Below the pieces are notes generated by a model. It ran no database searches. It saw only the letters and a program-made list of their open reading frames with translations, and was not told where the DNA came from. A stretch of 64,000 nucleotides of DNA, from NCBI RefSeq assembly GCF_000820105.1, contig NZ_CDDB01000010.1, positions 62,001 to 126,000 on the forward strand, in the 5' to 3' direction. The translations under genes and the position numbers were made by a program. Of the stretch, positions 46,603-55,813 are shown one piece after another. Position 1 is the stretch's first letter. Every line of letters begins with the position of its first letter. The DNA is from Aeromonas schubertii (lineage in GTDB: Bacteria; Pseudomonadota; Gammaproteobacteria; Enterobacterales; Aeromonadaceae).

Positions 46603-48570
46603 AAGGGCGATGAGGAGGTGCTGCTGCGCTACGGTATCTTCGTCAGCCGCATCGACCTCATCTATCAATCCCGCGATCGTCATATCATGCAACACACAGA
46701 GGCCTACCAGGCGGCGATCCCGGCCCTGCGCCGCTTCGTTGAGGAGGCCGACCCCAATATGGAGGAGGAGACCGTCTCCCCTCAGACCCGCCGCTGGCTG
46801 GGAGAGCAGATTGCCAGGCTGCTCCCTCTGCTGCACGCCCTGACGTTGGAGATGAACAACCAGTCTTCTCTGTTTGATCAACAGCGCAAGGAGACGGTCA
46901 AGGAGCAGATCGTCATCACGGTCAGCATCGCCCTGTTCCAGTTTGGCCTGTTGACCTTCTTCGCCCTGATGGCATGGCGCCAGTTTCGCCAGGTACACAG
47001 ACACCACTATGCCTTGCGCAAACTCAACGAGAAGCTGGTGCGCGCCAACCGGGAAGCCGAAGCAGGGAAACGGGCCAAGAGCACCTTTATCGCCAATATG
47101 AGCCATGAGATCCGCACTCCCATGAACGGGGTGATCGGCATGATCTCCCTGCTCGAGGATGAGCTGACCGAGCCCCGCCACGTGGGGTATATGCACACCG
47201 CCAGGGAGTCTGCTGAATACCTTCTGGCCCTGCTCAATGACATCCTCGATCTCTCCAAGCTCGAGGCAGGGAAAATCGCCCTGCACCCGGCACCCTCAAG
47301 TCTTGAACAGATGATCCAGGAGCTCGCAGAGTTGGTCAGGCCAAACTATGAGAGCAAGGGGCTCTCATTTTCGTGGCAGATCGCTCCCGACGTGCCTCAC
47401 TGGATCCAGATTGATGAGCTCAGGGTTCGGCAAATCCTGCTGAACCTTATCTCCAATGCCATCAAGTTCACCGATGAGGGGGAGGTTCGGGTGTTGGTCG
47501 GGGCAGACCATCAATTGGGGGAGTGCTGGCAATATCGCATCACGGTGGCCGATACAGGGATAGGGATCACTCAACAGCAGATGTCGGCCCTGTTCCAGCG
47601 CTTCGTGCAGGCCGATCCCTCCATCACCCGCCACTATGGGGGGTCCGGGCTTGGCCTTGAGATCTCCCGCTCCCTGGCGCGTCTCATGGGGGGGGAGATC
47701 CGGGTCGAGAGCACCCCGGGGCAGGGGAGCCGCTTCACCCTCATCGTCTCGGTGCTGGAAGCCATGCCACAACCCATAACGGCACAACCTCGGCCGACTC
47801 AGCGCCGCGGGGCACGATCACAAGGCCGGGTACTGCTGGTGGACGACAATCTGACCAATCTGACGGTCTTCGGCGTCATGCTGGAGCAGGGGGGATATGA
47901 GGTCACCCGGGCCCAAAGCGGAGAGGCGGCCCTCGAATCGCTGGCTGGCGCTCCATTCGACATCGTCTTGATGGATATACAGATGCCCGGTATTGATGGC
48001 ATCGAGGCCAGCCGCCGCATCAGAGCCTCGGGAGAGGCCTGGGCCAACCTGCCCATTGTGGCATTGACTGCCGATGCCATGCCCGATGCCGAGCAGCGTT
48101 ATCTCTCGCTGGGCATGAATGCCTATCTGACCAAACCCCTGCGCCGGGATGCCTTGCTGCGTACCCTCTCCAGGCTGCTGTCCCATCGGCCCTTGGTCGC
48201 CGTTCATGGCCAGGTGATGGTGGTCGACGACAATCAGGTCAATCTGAGCGTGGCCAGTGCCATGTTGCATAAACTCGGCTGGGGCGTCTGTGAAGCCCAC
48301 TCTGGCGAGGAGGCGTATCGGCTCTGTCGTGAACGCCACTTCGATCTGGTGCTGATGGATATCCACATGGCCGAGCTCGATGGACTCGAGACCAGCCGTC
48401 GCCTCAATACCCTGCCCGAATCGCAGAGGCCCGGCCAGATCCTGGCCCTGACCGCAGATTGCAGCCCCGATCTCCCCAAAGCCTGCCTATCGGCCGGCAT
48501 GATAGGGATCCTCCCCAAGCCGGTGACTCGCCAGGCGCTCGAGCGGGCCCTCGAAAAGATCCACCCATAG
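46603..48570 (+). CDS. Hybrid sensor histidine kinase with two receivers, 5' end missing
   Basis: From the junction, the frame starts mid-sensor ([19 protein letters not shown]), then a membrane helix (about 46915-46980), a coiled linker, the H-box [11 protein letters not shown] (His codon 47104), HATPase ([15 protein letters not shown]) and two receivers (acceptors in LMDIQMPG and [11 protein letters not shown]). The first membrane helix and the start are gone; the open frame goes back to an ATG at 46435 only as antisense of the SLBB gene. Probable regulator of the polysaccharide locus. Product function is doubtful unless the junction is an artefact. Confidence 0.75.
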   Translation, partial: KGDEEVLLRYGIFVSRIDLIYQSRDRHIMQHTEAYQAAIPALRRFVEEADPNMEEETVSPQTRRWLGEQIARLLPLLHALTLEMNNQSSLFDQQRKETVKEQIVITVSIALFQFGLLTFFALMAWRQFRQVHRHHYALRKLNEKLVRANREAEAGKRAKSTFIANMSHEIRTPMNGVIGMISLLEDELTEPRHVGYMHTARESAEYLLALLNDILDLSKLEAGKIALHPAPSSLEQMIQELAELVRPNYESKGLSFSWQIAPDVPHWIQIDELRVRQILLNLISNAIKFTDEGEVRVLVGADHQLGECWQYRITVADTGIGITQQQMSALFQRFVQADPSITRHYGGSGLGLEISRSLARLMGGEIRVESTPGQGSRFTLIVSVLEAMPQPITAQPRPTQRRGARSQGRVLLVDDNLTNLTVFGVMLEQGGYEVTRAQSGEAALESLAGAPFDIVLMDIQMPGIDGIEASRRIRASGEAWANLPIVALTADAMPDAEQRYLSLGMNAYLTKPLRRDALLRTLSRLLSHRPLVAVHGQVMVVDDNQVNLSVASAMLHKLGWGVCEAHSGEEAYRLCRERHFDLVLMDIHMAELDGLETSRRLNTLPESQRPGQILALTADCSPDLPKACLSAGMIGILPKPVTRQALERALEKIHP

Positions 48571-48801
48571 TCTGCGCTCACCCGATAACACCTTCCCGTG
48601 ATGCTCCTGTCACCACCCAGTCGGCGTGCCGTGCGCTGACGACCTGCCATAAAGGGGTCGACACTTCAGCGGCATAGTTATCAATGTGGCCCGATGAGGG
48701 AAGCAGGAGGCCGCACTCACACGATGCCCCTGCAGGAGAGGGCGTTTCGGGGAGTGCTAAAGCAATGAGAGCCGAAGGGGCGAAGCATGCCGCCCCCGAC
48801 A
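48571..48801. other. Gap between convergent kinase and sugar-transferase genes
   Basis: About 230 bases. A GGGCG/CGCCC hairpin without T run is present near 48778-48800. No gene or known RNA seen; the open frame on the minus strand lacks family likeness. Confidence 0.4.
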
Positions 48802-49437
48802 TTAGCGCCCCTTAAGCCCAACCATCACCATCAGGGTGAGCCAGACGATGGTCAGATCCTGTACCAGCCAGCGCCAGGGGTGGTGCAGCTGGACGATATA
48901 GGCGAGATCGAAGGCGAGCTTGCTGCGCACGCTGGCGAGATCCTCGTCATACCCCTGATTGACCTGGGCCAGGCCGGTGATCCCGGGTAATACATCGAAG
49001 GTGCGCTCGATAAAGAAGGGGATGGCCCCCTCCAGGCGATTGGCGATGCCGGGGCGCTCGGGGCGGGGTCCTATCAGCGACATCTCCCCGCGCAAGACAT
49101 TGATCAGCTGCGGCAGCTCATCGAGGCGGCTGCGGCGCAGGAAACGGCCCACACGGGTAATACGGGGGTCTTCCTTTTGGCACCACACAGGGCCACTCTG
49201 CTGCTCGGCATCGCTTCGCATGGTGCGAAATTTCAGCATATAGAAGAGGGTACTGCGATCGGGAAGGGCGGCACCAATACGCATCTGGCGAAAGATGACC
49301 GGCCCCGGGGAGTCGAGCCGTACGGCCAGGGCGATCAGGGGCCAAAGCGGAGCCGAGATCGCCAGGGCGGTGGCCGCACCGGCCACGTCCATTCCCCGCT
49401 TGATGCGGCGGGTCAACAAAGAGAGGCTTGTCTTCAT
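48802..49437 (-). CDS. Polyprenyl-phosphate sugar-1-phosphate transferase (WbaP/WcaJ C-domain type)
   Basis: Starts repeat units by putting a sugar-phosphate on undecaprenyl phosphate in the inner membrane. 211 residues from the ATG at 49437 (GGAG 8 bases upstream; ATGA overlap with the glycosyltransferase stop). One N-terminal hydrophobic helix (about 18-40), then the catalytic core: FRQMRIG, KFRTM, the Asp/Glu DELPQLINVLRGEMSLIGPRP and PGITGLAQV. It is the short single-helix form. Last gene of its three-gene operon. Confidence 0.94.
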   Translation of the reverse strand: MKTSLSLLTRRIKRGMDVAGAATALAISAPLWPLIALAVRLDSPGPVIFRQMRIGAALPDRSTLFYMLKFRTMRSDAEQQSGPVWCQKEDPRITRVGRFLRRSRLDELPQLINVLRGEMSLIGPRPERPGIANRLEGAIPFFIERTFDVLPGITGLAQVNQGYDEDLASVRSKLAFDLAYIVQLHHPWRWLVQDLTIVWLTLMVMVGLKGR

Positions 49438-50618
49438 GATGGTGACTCCGTCTTCTTCCACTTAAGGGGGCGATGCAGCAGATAGCGAACTGCACCGAGC
49501 CCGTTGTACCAGTGACCCAATACCAGATAGTGCAGGCTTGCCCATTTCCCCGGCAGGGGCACCCGTGTCCAATGCAGCAGGGCCACAGTGCCGTAACCGA
49601 AGGTCTGTAGCAGTGCCAGCACCAGATAGAGAGGGTGAGCCTGCGCCAGCACCAGACTCGCCCCCCAGATCAAGAGCAGACACCAGGGCATCAACACCCT
49701 GAGCCCCTTGCCGCTGGCGAAGTTGAGTGCGGTCCAGCCATGGCGGGGGTGAAGCAGGGGGAGCAAGCGCAGCAATTGCTGCACGTTGCCGGCCCCGATC
49801 CGCTGACGGCGGCTGGCCTCAAGCTCGGGGTTTGAGATCTCCAGCTCCAGGGCCGGCACCCGTCGCTCATAACGGGCGTGATACCCCTTGAGGAGCGCCA
49901 GGCAGGGGAGCATAAAATCGTCGTTGATGGTATCGGCAGGGAGGAGCGTAACGGCCGCGCGACGCAGCATATAGCAGGCCCCATGGGCCCCCAGCATCTC
50001 CCCGCGGCTTGCTTCGGCATGCTTGATGTTGCTCTGATAGCGCCAGAACTGCTCCTCGCCGACCGAGCCTACCTGCCAGAAGCGGTAACCCCCACCCACC
50101 ACGCCGACATGGCGATCCCGGAAATGCGCCACCATCAGCAGCAGCGCATCGGCCGGCAACAGGGCCGAGAGGTCGGTCAGGCAGATGAGCTCGCTGTCAC
50201 ACCGGGTCAACGCCTCGTTAAGCACGGCGACCTTGCCCCGATTGTGTTCATGCACCCACAGGGTGACCGCTAATTCGGCAAACTCGGGGCGCGCCAACAG
50301 GGTTCGGGTGATGGCGACACTCTCATCGCTACAGCCATCGAAATGGAGCATCACCTTGAGCCGGCCGGGGGGATAGTCGAGGCAGATGAGGTTGTAGAGC
50401 TTGGCTTCCATCAAAGGAGCCTCGTTATAGACCGGCATGACCAGCGTCACCGTCGGCAAGGCCTCATCCCCTCCACGGTTGCGATAGCCCCGGGCACGCG
50501 GCTCGGGCAGGGGCAGCGGCGCGCGTCCCTCCCAGCGCAGCAGCAGGGGATAACCCAGATGGTGATAGACAACCAGCAAGGCGGCTATCCACAGGCTCCA
50601 CGTCAGCAGTGTGTTCAT
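49434..50618 (-). CDS. Glycosyltransferase family 2, membrane-bound
   Basis: 394 residues: one N-terminal helix (1-25), GT-A domain with VTLVMPVYNEAPLM, HFDGCSDES and the later acceptor motif NDDFMLP, then two or three C-terminal helices. This is the processive/cellulose-synthase-like layout, though it may simply add one sugar to a lipid-linked acceptor. Overlaps upstream and downstream genes by 4 bases, so it is within an operon. Confidence 0.9.
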   Translation of the reverse strand: MNTLLTWSLWIAALLVVYHHLGYPLLLRWEGRAPLPLPEPRARGYRNRGGDEALPTVTLVMPVYNEAPLMEAKLYNLICLDYPPGRLKVMLHFDGCSDESVAITRTLLARPEFAELAVTLWVHEHNRGKVAVLNEALTRCDSELICLTDLSALLPADALLLMVAHFRDRHVGVVGGGYRFWQVGSVGEEQFWRYQSNIKHAEASRGEMLGAHGACYMLRRAAVTLLPADTINDDFMLPCLALLKGYHARYERRVPALELEISNPELEASRRQRIGAGNVQQLLRLLPLLHPRHGWTALNFASGKGLRVLMPWCLLLIWGASLVLAQAHPLYLVLALLQTFGYGTVALLHWTRVPLPGKWASLHYLVLGHWYNGLGAVRYLLHRPLKWKKTESPS

Positions 50619-51706
50619 CGTCTCTTCTCCTCGTCTGGAAAATAGGAGTGGCCATAGGCAGTTACCATGGCCTGCTCGCTGCCGTGACGCTTTACGAAGT
50701 GGCGGGGACAGCCCCCCTTCGGATGTCGCAAGGCGTCAAGCAGGGAGTGGGCCAGCGCCGCGTCACTGCGCTCCTTGAGCAGCGTGCCGGTCTCGGGGCA
50801 CACCGCCTCGCCACAGCCTCCCACCGCGAAGGCGATCACCGGGGTATTGCAGGATTGGGCCTCGAGAAGGGTCAGCGGGAGTCCTTCTGACTTGGAGGGG
50901 AGCACCATCAGATCGAGCGCCCGATAGAAGTGGGGCATCTGCTCCACCTGACCGAGAAAATGGACCCGATGGGACAATCCCAGCTGCGAGGCTTGATCGC
51001 GCAATGCATTTTGCAACGATCCATCCCCGGCCAGCGCAAGATGCACCTCATCGGGCAGCCGGGTCAGGGCGCGCAATAGCAGGGCGTGATCCTTGACGGG
51101 CTCCAGCCGTGCGGCGCAGCCGAGCAATGGGCCGTGCGGGGGCAGGGCCAGGCGCTGGCGCGCCTCTTGCCGATCTCCCGGAGTGAAATGGGTCGTATCG
51201 ATACCATTGCGGATCACGGTTGGGCGAGCCCAGGGGAACCAGCGGAGCAAGCCGTCGGCCACTTCACTCGCATCGGCCACCAGCGCGGGTCTGAGCAGCC
51301 GCAAGGCACTGCCGGCCAGGGAGCGGGCCTGCGGGCTCTCGAGATACCAGGCATCGTGTTCGGTGTGTACCAGACGGCAGCCCGCCAGCCTGGCGGCGAC
51401 GCCTCCGTAGAGCAGAGGGCCAAGGTGATGGGTGTGAACCACGGCAATACGGGCCCGGCGCAGCAATCGTGCCAGTTGCCAGCAGAGGGTGAGGCTCACC
51501 CCCTGTCCCTTGTCGATAAAGTGAAGGGGACCGGCCCCATGTCGCAGGCGACCCCAGTGATCGCAGCTACTGCGCTCGCTTCCCTCAAGGGCAATAACAT
51601 GAGTGGGCCAGGGGCTGGCCTGCTGCAGGTTGAGCACCATGGTCTCGAGCCCCCCGGGGGCCAGGTGTTGCACTATCTGGGCGACAGCCCCTCTCTGATG
51701 ACCCAT
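50615..51706 (-). CDS. Glycosyltransferase family 4
   Basis: 363 residues, GT-B fold. Start at 51706 is supported by AGGAGG 8 bases upstream and the family start VAQIVQHLAPGGLE; the frame to 51754 is less likely. VVHTHHLGPL, NGIDTTHF, RLEPVKDH and the sugar-nucleotide motif PSKSEGLPLTLLEAQSC. Donor and acceptor unknown. First gene of the minus-strand operon under the sigma-54-like site at 51743-51758. Confidence 0.92.
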   Translation of the reverse strand: MGHQRGAVAQIVQHLAPGGLETMVLNLQQASPWPTHVIALEGSERSSCDHWGRLRHGAGPLHFIDKGQGVSLTLCWQLARLLRRARIAVVHTHHLGPLLYGGVAARLAGCRLVHTEHDAWYLESPQARSLAGSALRLLRPALVADASEVADGLLRWFPWARPTVIRNGIDTTHFTPGDRQEARQRLALPPHGPLLGCAARLEPVKDHALLLRALTRLPDEVHLALAGDGSLQNALRDQASQLGLSHRVHFLGQVEQMPHFYRALDLMVLPSKSEGLPLTLLEAQSCNTPVIAFAVGGCGEAVCPETGTLLKERSDAALAHSLLDALRHPKGGCPRHFVKRHGSEQAMVTAYGHSYFPDEEKRR

Positions 51707-51742
51707 CTCGCCGCCTCCTCTGATCCCTGTGTCATCGGGTAC

Positions 51743-51758
51743 AGCGAAACTCATGCCA
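51743..51758 (-). promoter_or_regulatory. Sigma-54-type promoter of the GT4-GT2-transferase operon
   Basis: Minus strand: TGGCAT-GAGTT-TCGCT against TGGCAC-N5-TTGCW; invariant GG and GC keep the 10-base gap. Start site about 51732, 26 bases before the ATG. Confidence 0.65.
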
Positions 51759-51765
51759 GCTTGTT

Positions 51766-51781
51766 AGGCCTCAATCTTGCT
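51766..51781 (+). promoter_or_regulatory. Sigma-54-type promoter of the Wzz-like gene
   Basis: AGGCCT-CAATC-TTGCT; -12 element perfect, GG/GC spacing exact. Back-to-back with the minus-strand site, 7 bases between them. Start site about 51793, 27 bases before the ATG. Confidence 0.7.
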
Positions 51782-51819
51782 TGGCCTTGACCGGGAGAAC
51801 GGGAAGAGGAAGAGAACCG

Positions 51820-53181
51820 ATGGATCAGAGCTGGAGCCAGCGCCTCTATCTGCTGCTTTGCGCCGCCTGGCGCCAACGCTGGCGGATCATCATTCCCGTG
51901 CTCATCTTCCCCTGGGTGGGGCTTGCCGTTGGCCTCTTCTCACCCAAGGTCTACGAGAGTCGAACCACCTTTCTGCTGCCCCAGGAACTCTCCCAGATGC
52001 CAAGCCTGCGCGATCTGATGCTCAGTGACTCGAGTCTCAAGGATCGCTTTCAGGTACTAGAGGCCCTGCTTCGCAGCCGCTTCGTGATGGACGGGGTGGC
52101 GAAAGAGAGCGGTCTTATCAGTGACGAGACTCCCCCCAAGGCCCGGGATGCCATCGTCGAGGGGCTCTCGGCCTCGGTCTCGCTCTCCCTCATCGGCAAC
52201 GAGGTGCTCGAACTTACCATCAAGTCAGACTCACCCAAGCAGAGCGCCGAGCTGCTCGAGGCCATCTCTCGCCGCTTTCTCTACAACATCATCAGCCGCG
52301 ACAAGCAGTCGGCGGAGACCTCAGAGCGTTTCTTGCAAAGCCAGCTGAGCGAGCGCAGCCAATCCCTGCAAGAGGCAGAGCAGGCGCTGGCTCGCTACCG
52401 TGCCGAGCACTCCGCCTCCTTGCCCGAGCAACAATCCCTCAATGCGGCGCGCCGTTACGATCTGCAAAGCCGCCGCAGTGAGAAGAGCACCGCCCTGGAA
52501 GTGGCTCGCGAGGCCCTGGCCCAGACGGCGAACAGCCGCAGCGATGCGATGCGGCTGCTCGATGAGAACATCGCCAGACTCGAGAGTGAACTGATGCTGC
52601 TTCGCAGCCGTTATACGGACCAGCACAGTGAGGTGCAGGCCTTGAACTACCGACTCGGGCGCCTCAAAGAGGAGCGCCAGAGAGCCCCCGATCCGGCCAC
52701 CCTGCAAGAGAGCGATGGCTGGCGCCTGGCCAAGGCCCGGGTCGATGCCCTGGCCCAGGAGTTGGCCGGGTTCGATCAGCAGATCGCCGCCATGGATAGC
52801 GCCATCGCCCAGGAGGGGGAGGTGGCACAAACCGTCGCCAGGATGGAGCGCGAGGTCACGGTACGCCGCGAGCTCTATCAGGATCTCTCCATTCGCCTTG
52901 AGAAGAGCCGTCTCTCCGGAGCCCTGGGCGGGTTTGAACAGGGGGACAGGGTCAAGGTGATCGACAAACCCTATGCGGGGGGAACCCCGGTCAACAAACC
53001 CCTCTGGCTCTTCCTGCTGGCGGGAATCGTCGGCGGCATCGGCATCGGTCTCTCCTTGGCCATCGCCTGCGAACTTCTCGACACCAGTTTGCGCCGCACC
53101 GACCAACTGGCACGTCTGACCGGCGTCCCCGTGCTCGGCCGAATTCCCGCCATTACGCCTGAGCGCTGGCTACAGGAGTAG
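51820..53181 (+). CDS. Wzz/GumC-like polysaccharide chain-length regulator (PCP family)
   Basis: 453 residues from the ATG at 51820 (GAGGAAGAG upstream; the frame opens 39 bases earlier). Membrane helix about 22-42, a long periplasmic coiled region (about 60-385) and second helix about 395-420 preceded by the proline-rich PYAGGTPVNKP. No fused kinase, so the CpsD-like protein at 44708 should be its cytoplasmic partner. It sets chain length and helps export. Confidence 0.92.
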   Translation: MDQSWSQRLYLLLCAAWRQRWRIIIPVLIFPWVGLAVGLFSPKVYESRTTFLLPQELSQMPSLRDLMLSDSSLKDRFQVLEALLRSRFVMDGVAKESGLISDETPPKARDAIVEGLSASVSLSLIGNEVLELTIKSDSPKQSAELLEAISRRFLYNIISRDKQSAETSERFLQSQLSERSQSLQEAEQALARYRAEHSASLPEQQSLNAARRYDLQSRRSEKSTALEVAREALAQTANSRSDAMRLLDENIARLESELMLLRSRYTDQHSEVQALNYRLGRLKEERQRAPDPATLQESDGWRLAKARVDALAQELAGFDQQIAAMDSAIAQEGEVAQTVARMEREVTVRRELYQDLSIRLEKSRLSGALGGFEQGDRVKVIDKPYAGGTPVNKPLWLFLLAGIVGGIGIGLSLAIACELLDTSLRRTDQLARLTGVPVLGRIPAITPERWLQE

Positions 53182-53234
53182 CCCGGACAGGGGGAAAAGG
53201 TGAGGGGACGTTCGCCCCCTCCTGAGTACCCCCT

Positions 53235-54059
53235 TCAGCCAATCGCCATGGCTGCCGTCGGTGTGACACGCACCCGCCAGCGCCAGGCCATCAGCAGTGG
53301 CAGCCCCAACAACAGCTGAGCCGGCAGGGGAAGATCCTCGACAGGGGCCGCCAACGCCCCTTCCGGAATCACCCCCCCCTGGATCTCGGCCGAGAGCTTG
53401 CGCTCCAGTGCCGTACCAAAGTCGGCGAAGGTGGTGGCATTCATCACGAACGCATCCTGCCCCCCGGCGATATTGTCCAGGTACCACTGCTGCAGCTCGC
53501 CCGGGGCATAGTCCTGCCCGATGGCGATACCGTTGATGGTGTCGATCCCCGAGGCCAGCAGCTGATCCCGTACCGTGGCGGTATCCAGCCCCGCATTGGC
53601 CATGCCATCCCCCGACACGTCCATCACCTGGCGAGCCGAGGTGAAGTCATTGGTGTCGAACTGGAGGCCACCAAAGGCTATCGCCGAGCCTGGTGCCGTC
53701 ATCCCCGAATAGGGGCGTACCAGGGCATCCAAGGTGGCGGCAAACTCGTTGATCGAGGTCATGTCATAGAGGTGGAACCAGTCGGTCATCACCGACTGCT
53801 GGGTTGCACCGCTCCACATGATCAACTGAACGGCGATCGAGCCGCTCTTTCCGTCGCTGGTGTCCAGGATGGCGTTTTGTACATCGCTGCTGTAAAAGGC
53901 ATCCACATACCCCTGCAACTGCAAGTTAAACTCGCTGGCCGAGACGCTGCCCGAGACATCCATCAAGAGCTGTAGCTCTGTATCCACATAGGTCAAGGCC
54001 TGTGCATGCAAGGGCGACAACAAGACCCCGCACAACAGACCGATCCGTTTATAGCGCAT
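53235..54059 (-). CDS. DUF1194 / von Willebrand A-like secreted protein with VPLPA-CTERM-like sorting signal
   Basis: 274 residues. Signal peptide 1-21 (cleaved after AQA); MIDAS-like DVSGSVS (about 34) and SGDGMAN identify the DUF1194 vWA fold. The C-terminus has the tripartite PEP-CTERM pattern: LPLPAQ (243-248), an 11-residue hydrophobic stretch (249-259) and RWRVR (260-264), then an unusual 10-residue tail. It resembles VPLPA-CTERM proteins of Proteobacteria. Convergent with the chain-length gene, divergent from an exosortase-like gene, its likely processing enzyme. Surface role unknown; may bind the polysaccharide. Confidence 0.85.
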   Translation of the reverse strand: MRYKRIGLLCGVLLSPLHAQALTYVDTELQLLMDVSGSVSASEFNLQLQGYVDAFYSSDVQNAILDTSDGKSGSIAVQLIMWSGATQQSVMTDWFHLYDMTSINEFAATLDALVRPYSGMTAPGSAIAFGGLQFDTNDFTSARQVMDVSGDGMANAGLDTATVRDQLLASGIDTINGIAIGQDYAPGELQQWYLDNIAGGQDAFVMNATTFADFGTALERKLSAEIQGGVIPEGALAAPVEDLPLPAQLLLGLPLLMAWRWRVRVTPTAAMAIG

Positions 54060-54107
54060 ATCACCTCCTCCCTGGCCATGATTGGCGTGGGTGACAATGG
54101 ATAAATC

Positions 54108-54130
54108 GTGCCAACGGCGCGTTTCTTGCT
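54108..54130. promoter_or_regulatory. Sigma-54-type promoter(s) between vWA protein and exosortase genes
   Basis: Plus strand 54115-54130: CGGCGC-GTTTC-TTGCT, exact -12 and correct GG/GC spacing, start site about 54142, 21 bases before the exosortase ATG. On the minus strand, one base away, TGGCAC (54113-54108) is a perfect -24, but its -12 would read ATCC, lacking the usual G; that second site is doubtful. Confidence 0.6.
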
Positions 54131-54162
54131 ACCGCCTCTTCAATGACCACAAAGGAGGCCCT

Positions 54163-54936
54163 ATGGCGGCGAGTCGCACGGTTCACAGCTGGCGCTGGGC
54201 CCCCTGGTGGCTGCTCCTTTGCCTCATCGCCCAGTGGCTCAGCGCCTGGGTGAACTACCACAACGTCAGCCTGTTGATTGTGCTCTTGCTGCTCATGTGG
54301 TTCGCGATTGCGTTGCAAAGTGCACCCGGTCTTTGCGTTTCGCCGATGGTGATCACGCTTGTCACCCCCTTGCTGCTTGTCCCGAGTGCATCCCTGCGCG
54401 CCATCGCCACCCTGTTGCTACTGGCAAGCCTGACCCCCAAGGCTGACAAGCGGGAGCGAGCCATGCTCTCCATTGTCCTGGCCTTTACTCTGGCGGTACT
54501 GTGGGGGCATCAACTGTTCGGGCTGCTTTCTGGCTGGCTGCTCAATCTGGATGCCAGAGGGGTGGGGCTGTGGCTGGAGCTGCTGGGGGCGTCTCCCGAT
54601 ATAGAGGGCAACCGGGTGGCCCGCGTCGGTGGCCATAGCCTGGTGGTGCTCAAGGGGTGCTCCTCGTTCGCCCAGCTCTATCTCGTCGTCATCGCCTGGC
54701 TGGTCGCGGCCCTCTGGTATGGCCATCGAACGCGAGGAGCCGAGCTGGTTCGGTTGCTGCTTTGCCTGCTCATCGCCATCGGCGCCAACCAGCTTCGTCT
54801 GCTGCTGATGAGCCTGGATCTGCAGTGGTATCGTCTGCTCCACACCGGAAGTGTGGCCCAGCTCTACCAATGGCTGGTGATGATGGGAGTCCTGCTGCTG
54901 CTGTTTCTCCCCCCCAGGCAAGGCACTCCCCCATGA
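54163..54936 (+). CDS. Exosortase/archaeosortase-like membrane transpeptidase
   Basis: 257 residues from the ATG at 54163 (AAAGGAGG upstream). About seven membrane helices. The catalytic triad of the family is in place: Cys166 in LKGCSSFAQ, Arg212 in ANQLRLLL and His227 in LLHTGSVAQ. Exosortases cut proteins at PEP-CTERM-like signals and link them to the cell surface. The motif GCSSF differs from the common CSGL, so the subfamily is not one I can name. Overlaps the next gene by 4 bases and is divergent from its likely substrate. Confidence 0.82.
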   Translation: MAASRTVHSWRWAPWWLLLCLIAQWLSAWVNYHNVSLLIVLLLLMWFAIALQSAPGLCVSPMVITLVTPLLLVPSASLRAIATLLLLASLTPKADKRERAMLSIVLAFTLAVLWGHQLFGLLSGWLLNLDARGVGLWLELLGASPDIEGNRVARVGGHSLVVLKGCSSFAQLYLVVIAWLVAALWYGHRTRGAELVRLLLCLLIAIGANQLRLLLMSLDLQWYRLLHTGSVAQLYQWLVMMGVLLLLFLPPRQGTPP

Positions 54937-55400
54937 TCCCCCTGCGCCAACTTGCGGGCTATCTGCTGCTGGGAGTGCTTCTGGTGGGGCAGGGGGCAAG
55001 CCTCTGGTGGCGTCAGCAGCGCCCGGCCCCGGAGCCGGCTCACCGCCTTGTCATGGCCGAGCTGGCGACCCTCGGCTGGATCCCTTATCGGGCCGAGCCG
55101 CTGCTGGGTGGCAGCTACGCCCGCTGGATCTTCCGTCACCCCCGCTGTGACCAGCCGCTGAGCGTGCTGCCCATCGAGCCGGATCGGGAGGCGATGGGGC
55201 TCTCGCTGGGGCAACCCGGGGAGTGGCAGGGGGTGCGCTTCGCGGGTCGCAACGTCGAAGCACTCCCTCTTCTCACCTATCGACTCATTCAGGGGTGGCG
55301 CGGATGGTGGGGGCTGGCCCGCGAGCCGCTCTATCGCGTCAGCCTGGCTCACCACTGCCTGAGACTGCTCAGTGACGCGATACCACCTGCAGGGCATTGA
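54933..55400 (+). CDS. Small membrane-anchored protein in the exosortase operon
   Basis: 155 residues. ATGA overlap with the exosortase gene. One N-terminal helix (about 8-24), then a soluble domain rich in Trp and Arg with two Cys (RCDQPL and HHCLRLL). No family recognised; position and size are like EpsI, which follows EpsH/exosortase in other systems, but sequence likeness to EpsI is not evident. Its end overlaps the convergent lipoprotein gene by 32 bases. Confidence 0.7.
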   Translation: MIPLRQLAGYLLLGVLLVGQGASLWWRQQRPAPEPAHRLVMAELATLGWIPYRAEPLLGGSYARWIFRHPRCDQPLSVLPIEPDREAMGLSLGQPGEWQGVRFAGRNVEALPLLTYRLIQGWRGWWGLAREPLYRVSLAHHCLRLLSDAIPPAGH

Positions 55401-55764
55401 CCGGCAGTGACGGATCGTAGCGCAGCTCCAGCGTCACGGCGCGTGGCGCCAGCAGCCTGGCCAGCTGGCTCAGTCGGTTGCTGGCGAGCCTAGCATCGGC
55501 CAGGGGATCCCCCTGATCGGCCGGCCCGGCACTCAGGGTCAAACTGACCGGATCCCGCTCGGCGATGTAGCGGTGCAGGGTCTGCTCCTGCTCCGGATTG
55601 AGGGCCAGATCGCTCTGGCGATATTCCAGGGTCAGCGGTGTGGCGCTCTGCTGCTGACCGCGCAGCTGCTGGATCATCTGCAGCGTGGCGGCCGGGTCGG
55701 ACTGGGGCTTGGCGCTGCAACCGGCCAACAGGCAGGCAGCCAGCACGAACAGAGGGCGTGTCAT
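55369..55764 (-). CDS. Small lipoprotein
   Basis: 131 residues. Lipobox LLAGC (Cys16), then a soluble, Gln/Leu-rich domain; the end (LASNRLSQLARLLAP) hints at an OmpA/MotB-like fold but this is weak. GGAG 6 bases before the ATG. Follows the large periplasmic protein by 49 bases, so it is probably the last gene of the acyltransferase operon. Confidence 0.7.
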   Translation of the reverse strand: MTRPLFVLAACLLAGCSAKPQSDPAATLQMIQQLRGQQQSATPLTLEYRQSDLALNPEQEQTLHRYIAERDPVSLTLSAGPADQGDPLADARLASNRLSQLARLLAPRAVTLELRYDPSLPVNALQVVSRH

Positions 55765-55813
55765 AGAATTCTCCGGCGCGGTATCTTCCCCGATTCAATC
55801 ACCGAACCGGCGC

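Noticed and set aside
46603-47286. Upstream extension of the SLBB frame
   Set aside because: It is antisense to the histidine kinase; its sequence has no signal peptide and no export-domain features.
48578-48802. 74-codon minus-strand frame after the sugar transferase gene
   Set aside because: No family likeness, no ribosome site; treated as a noncoding gap.
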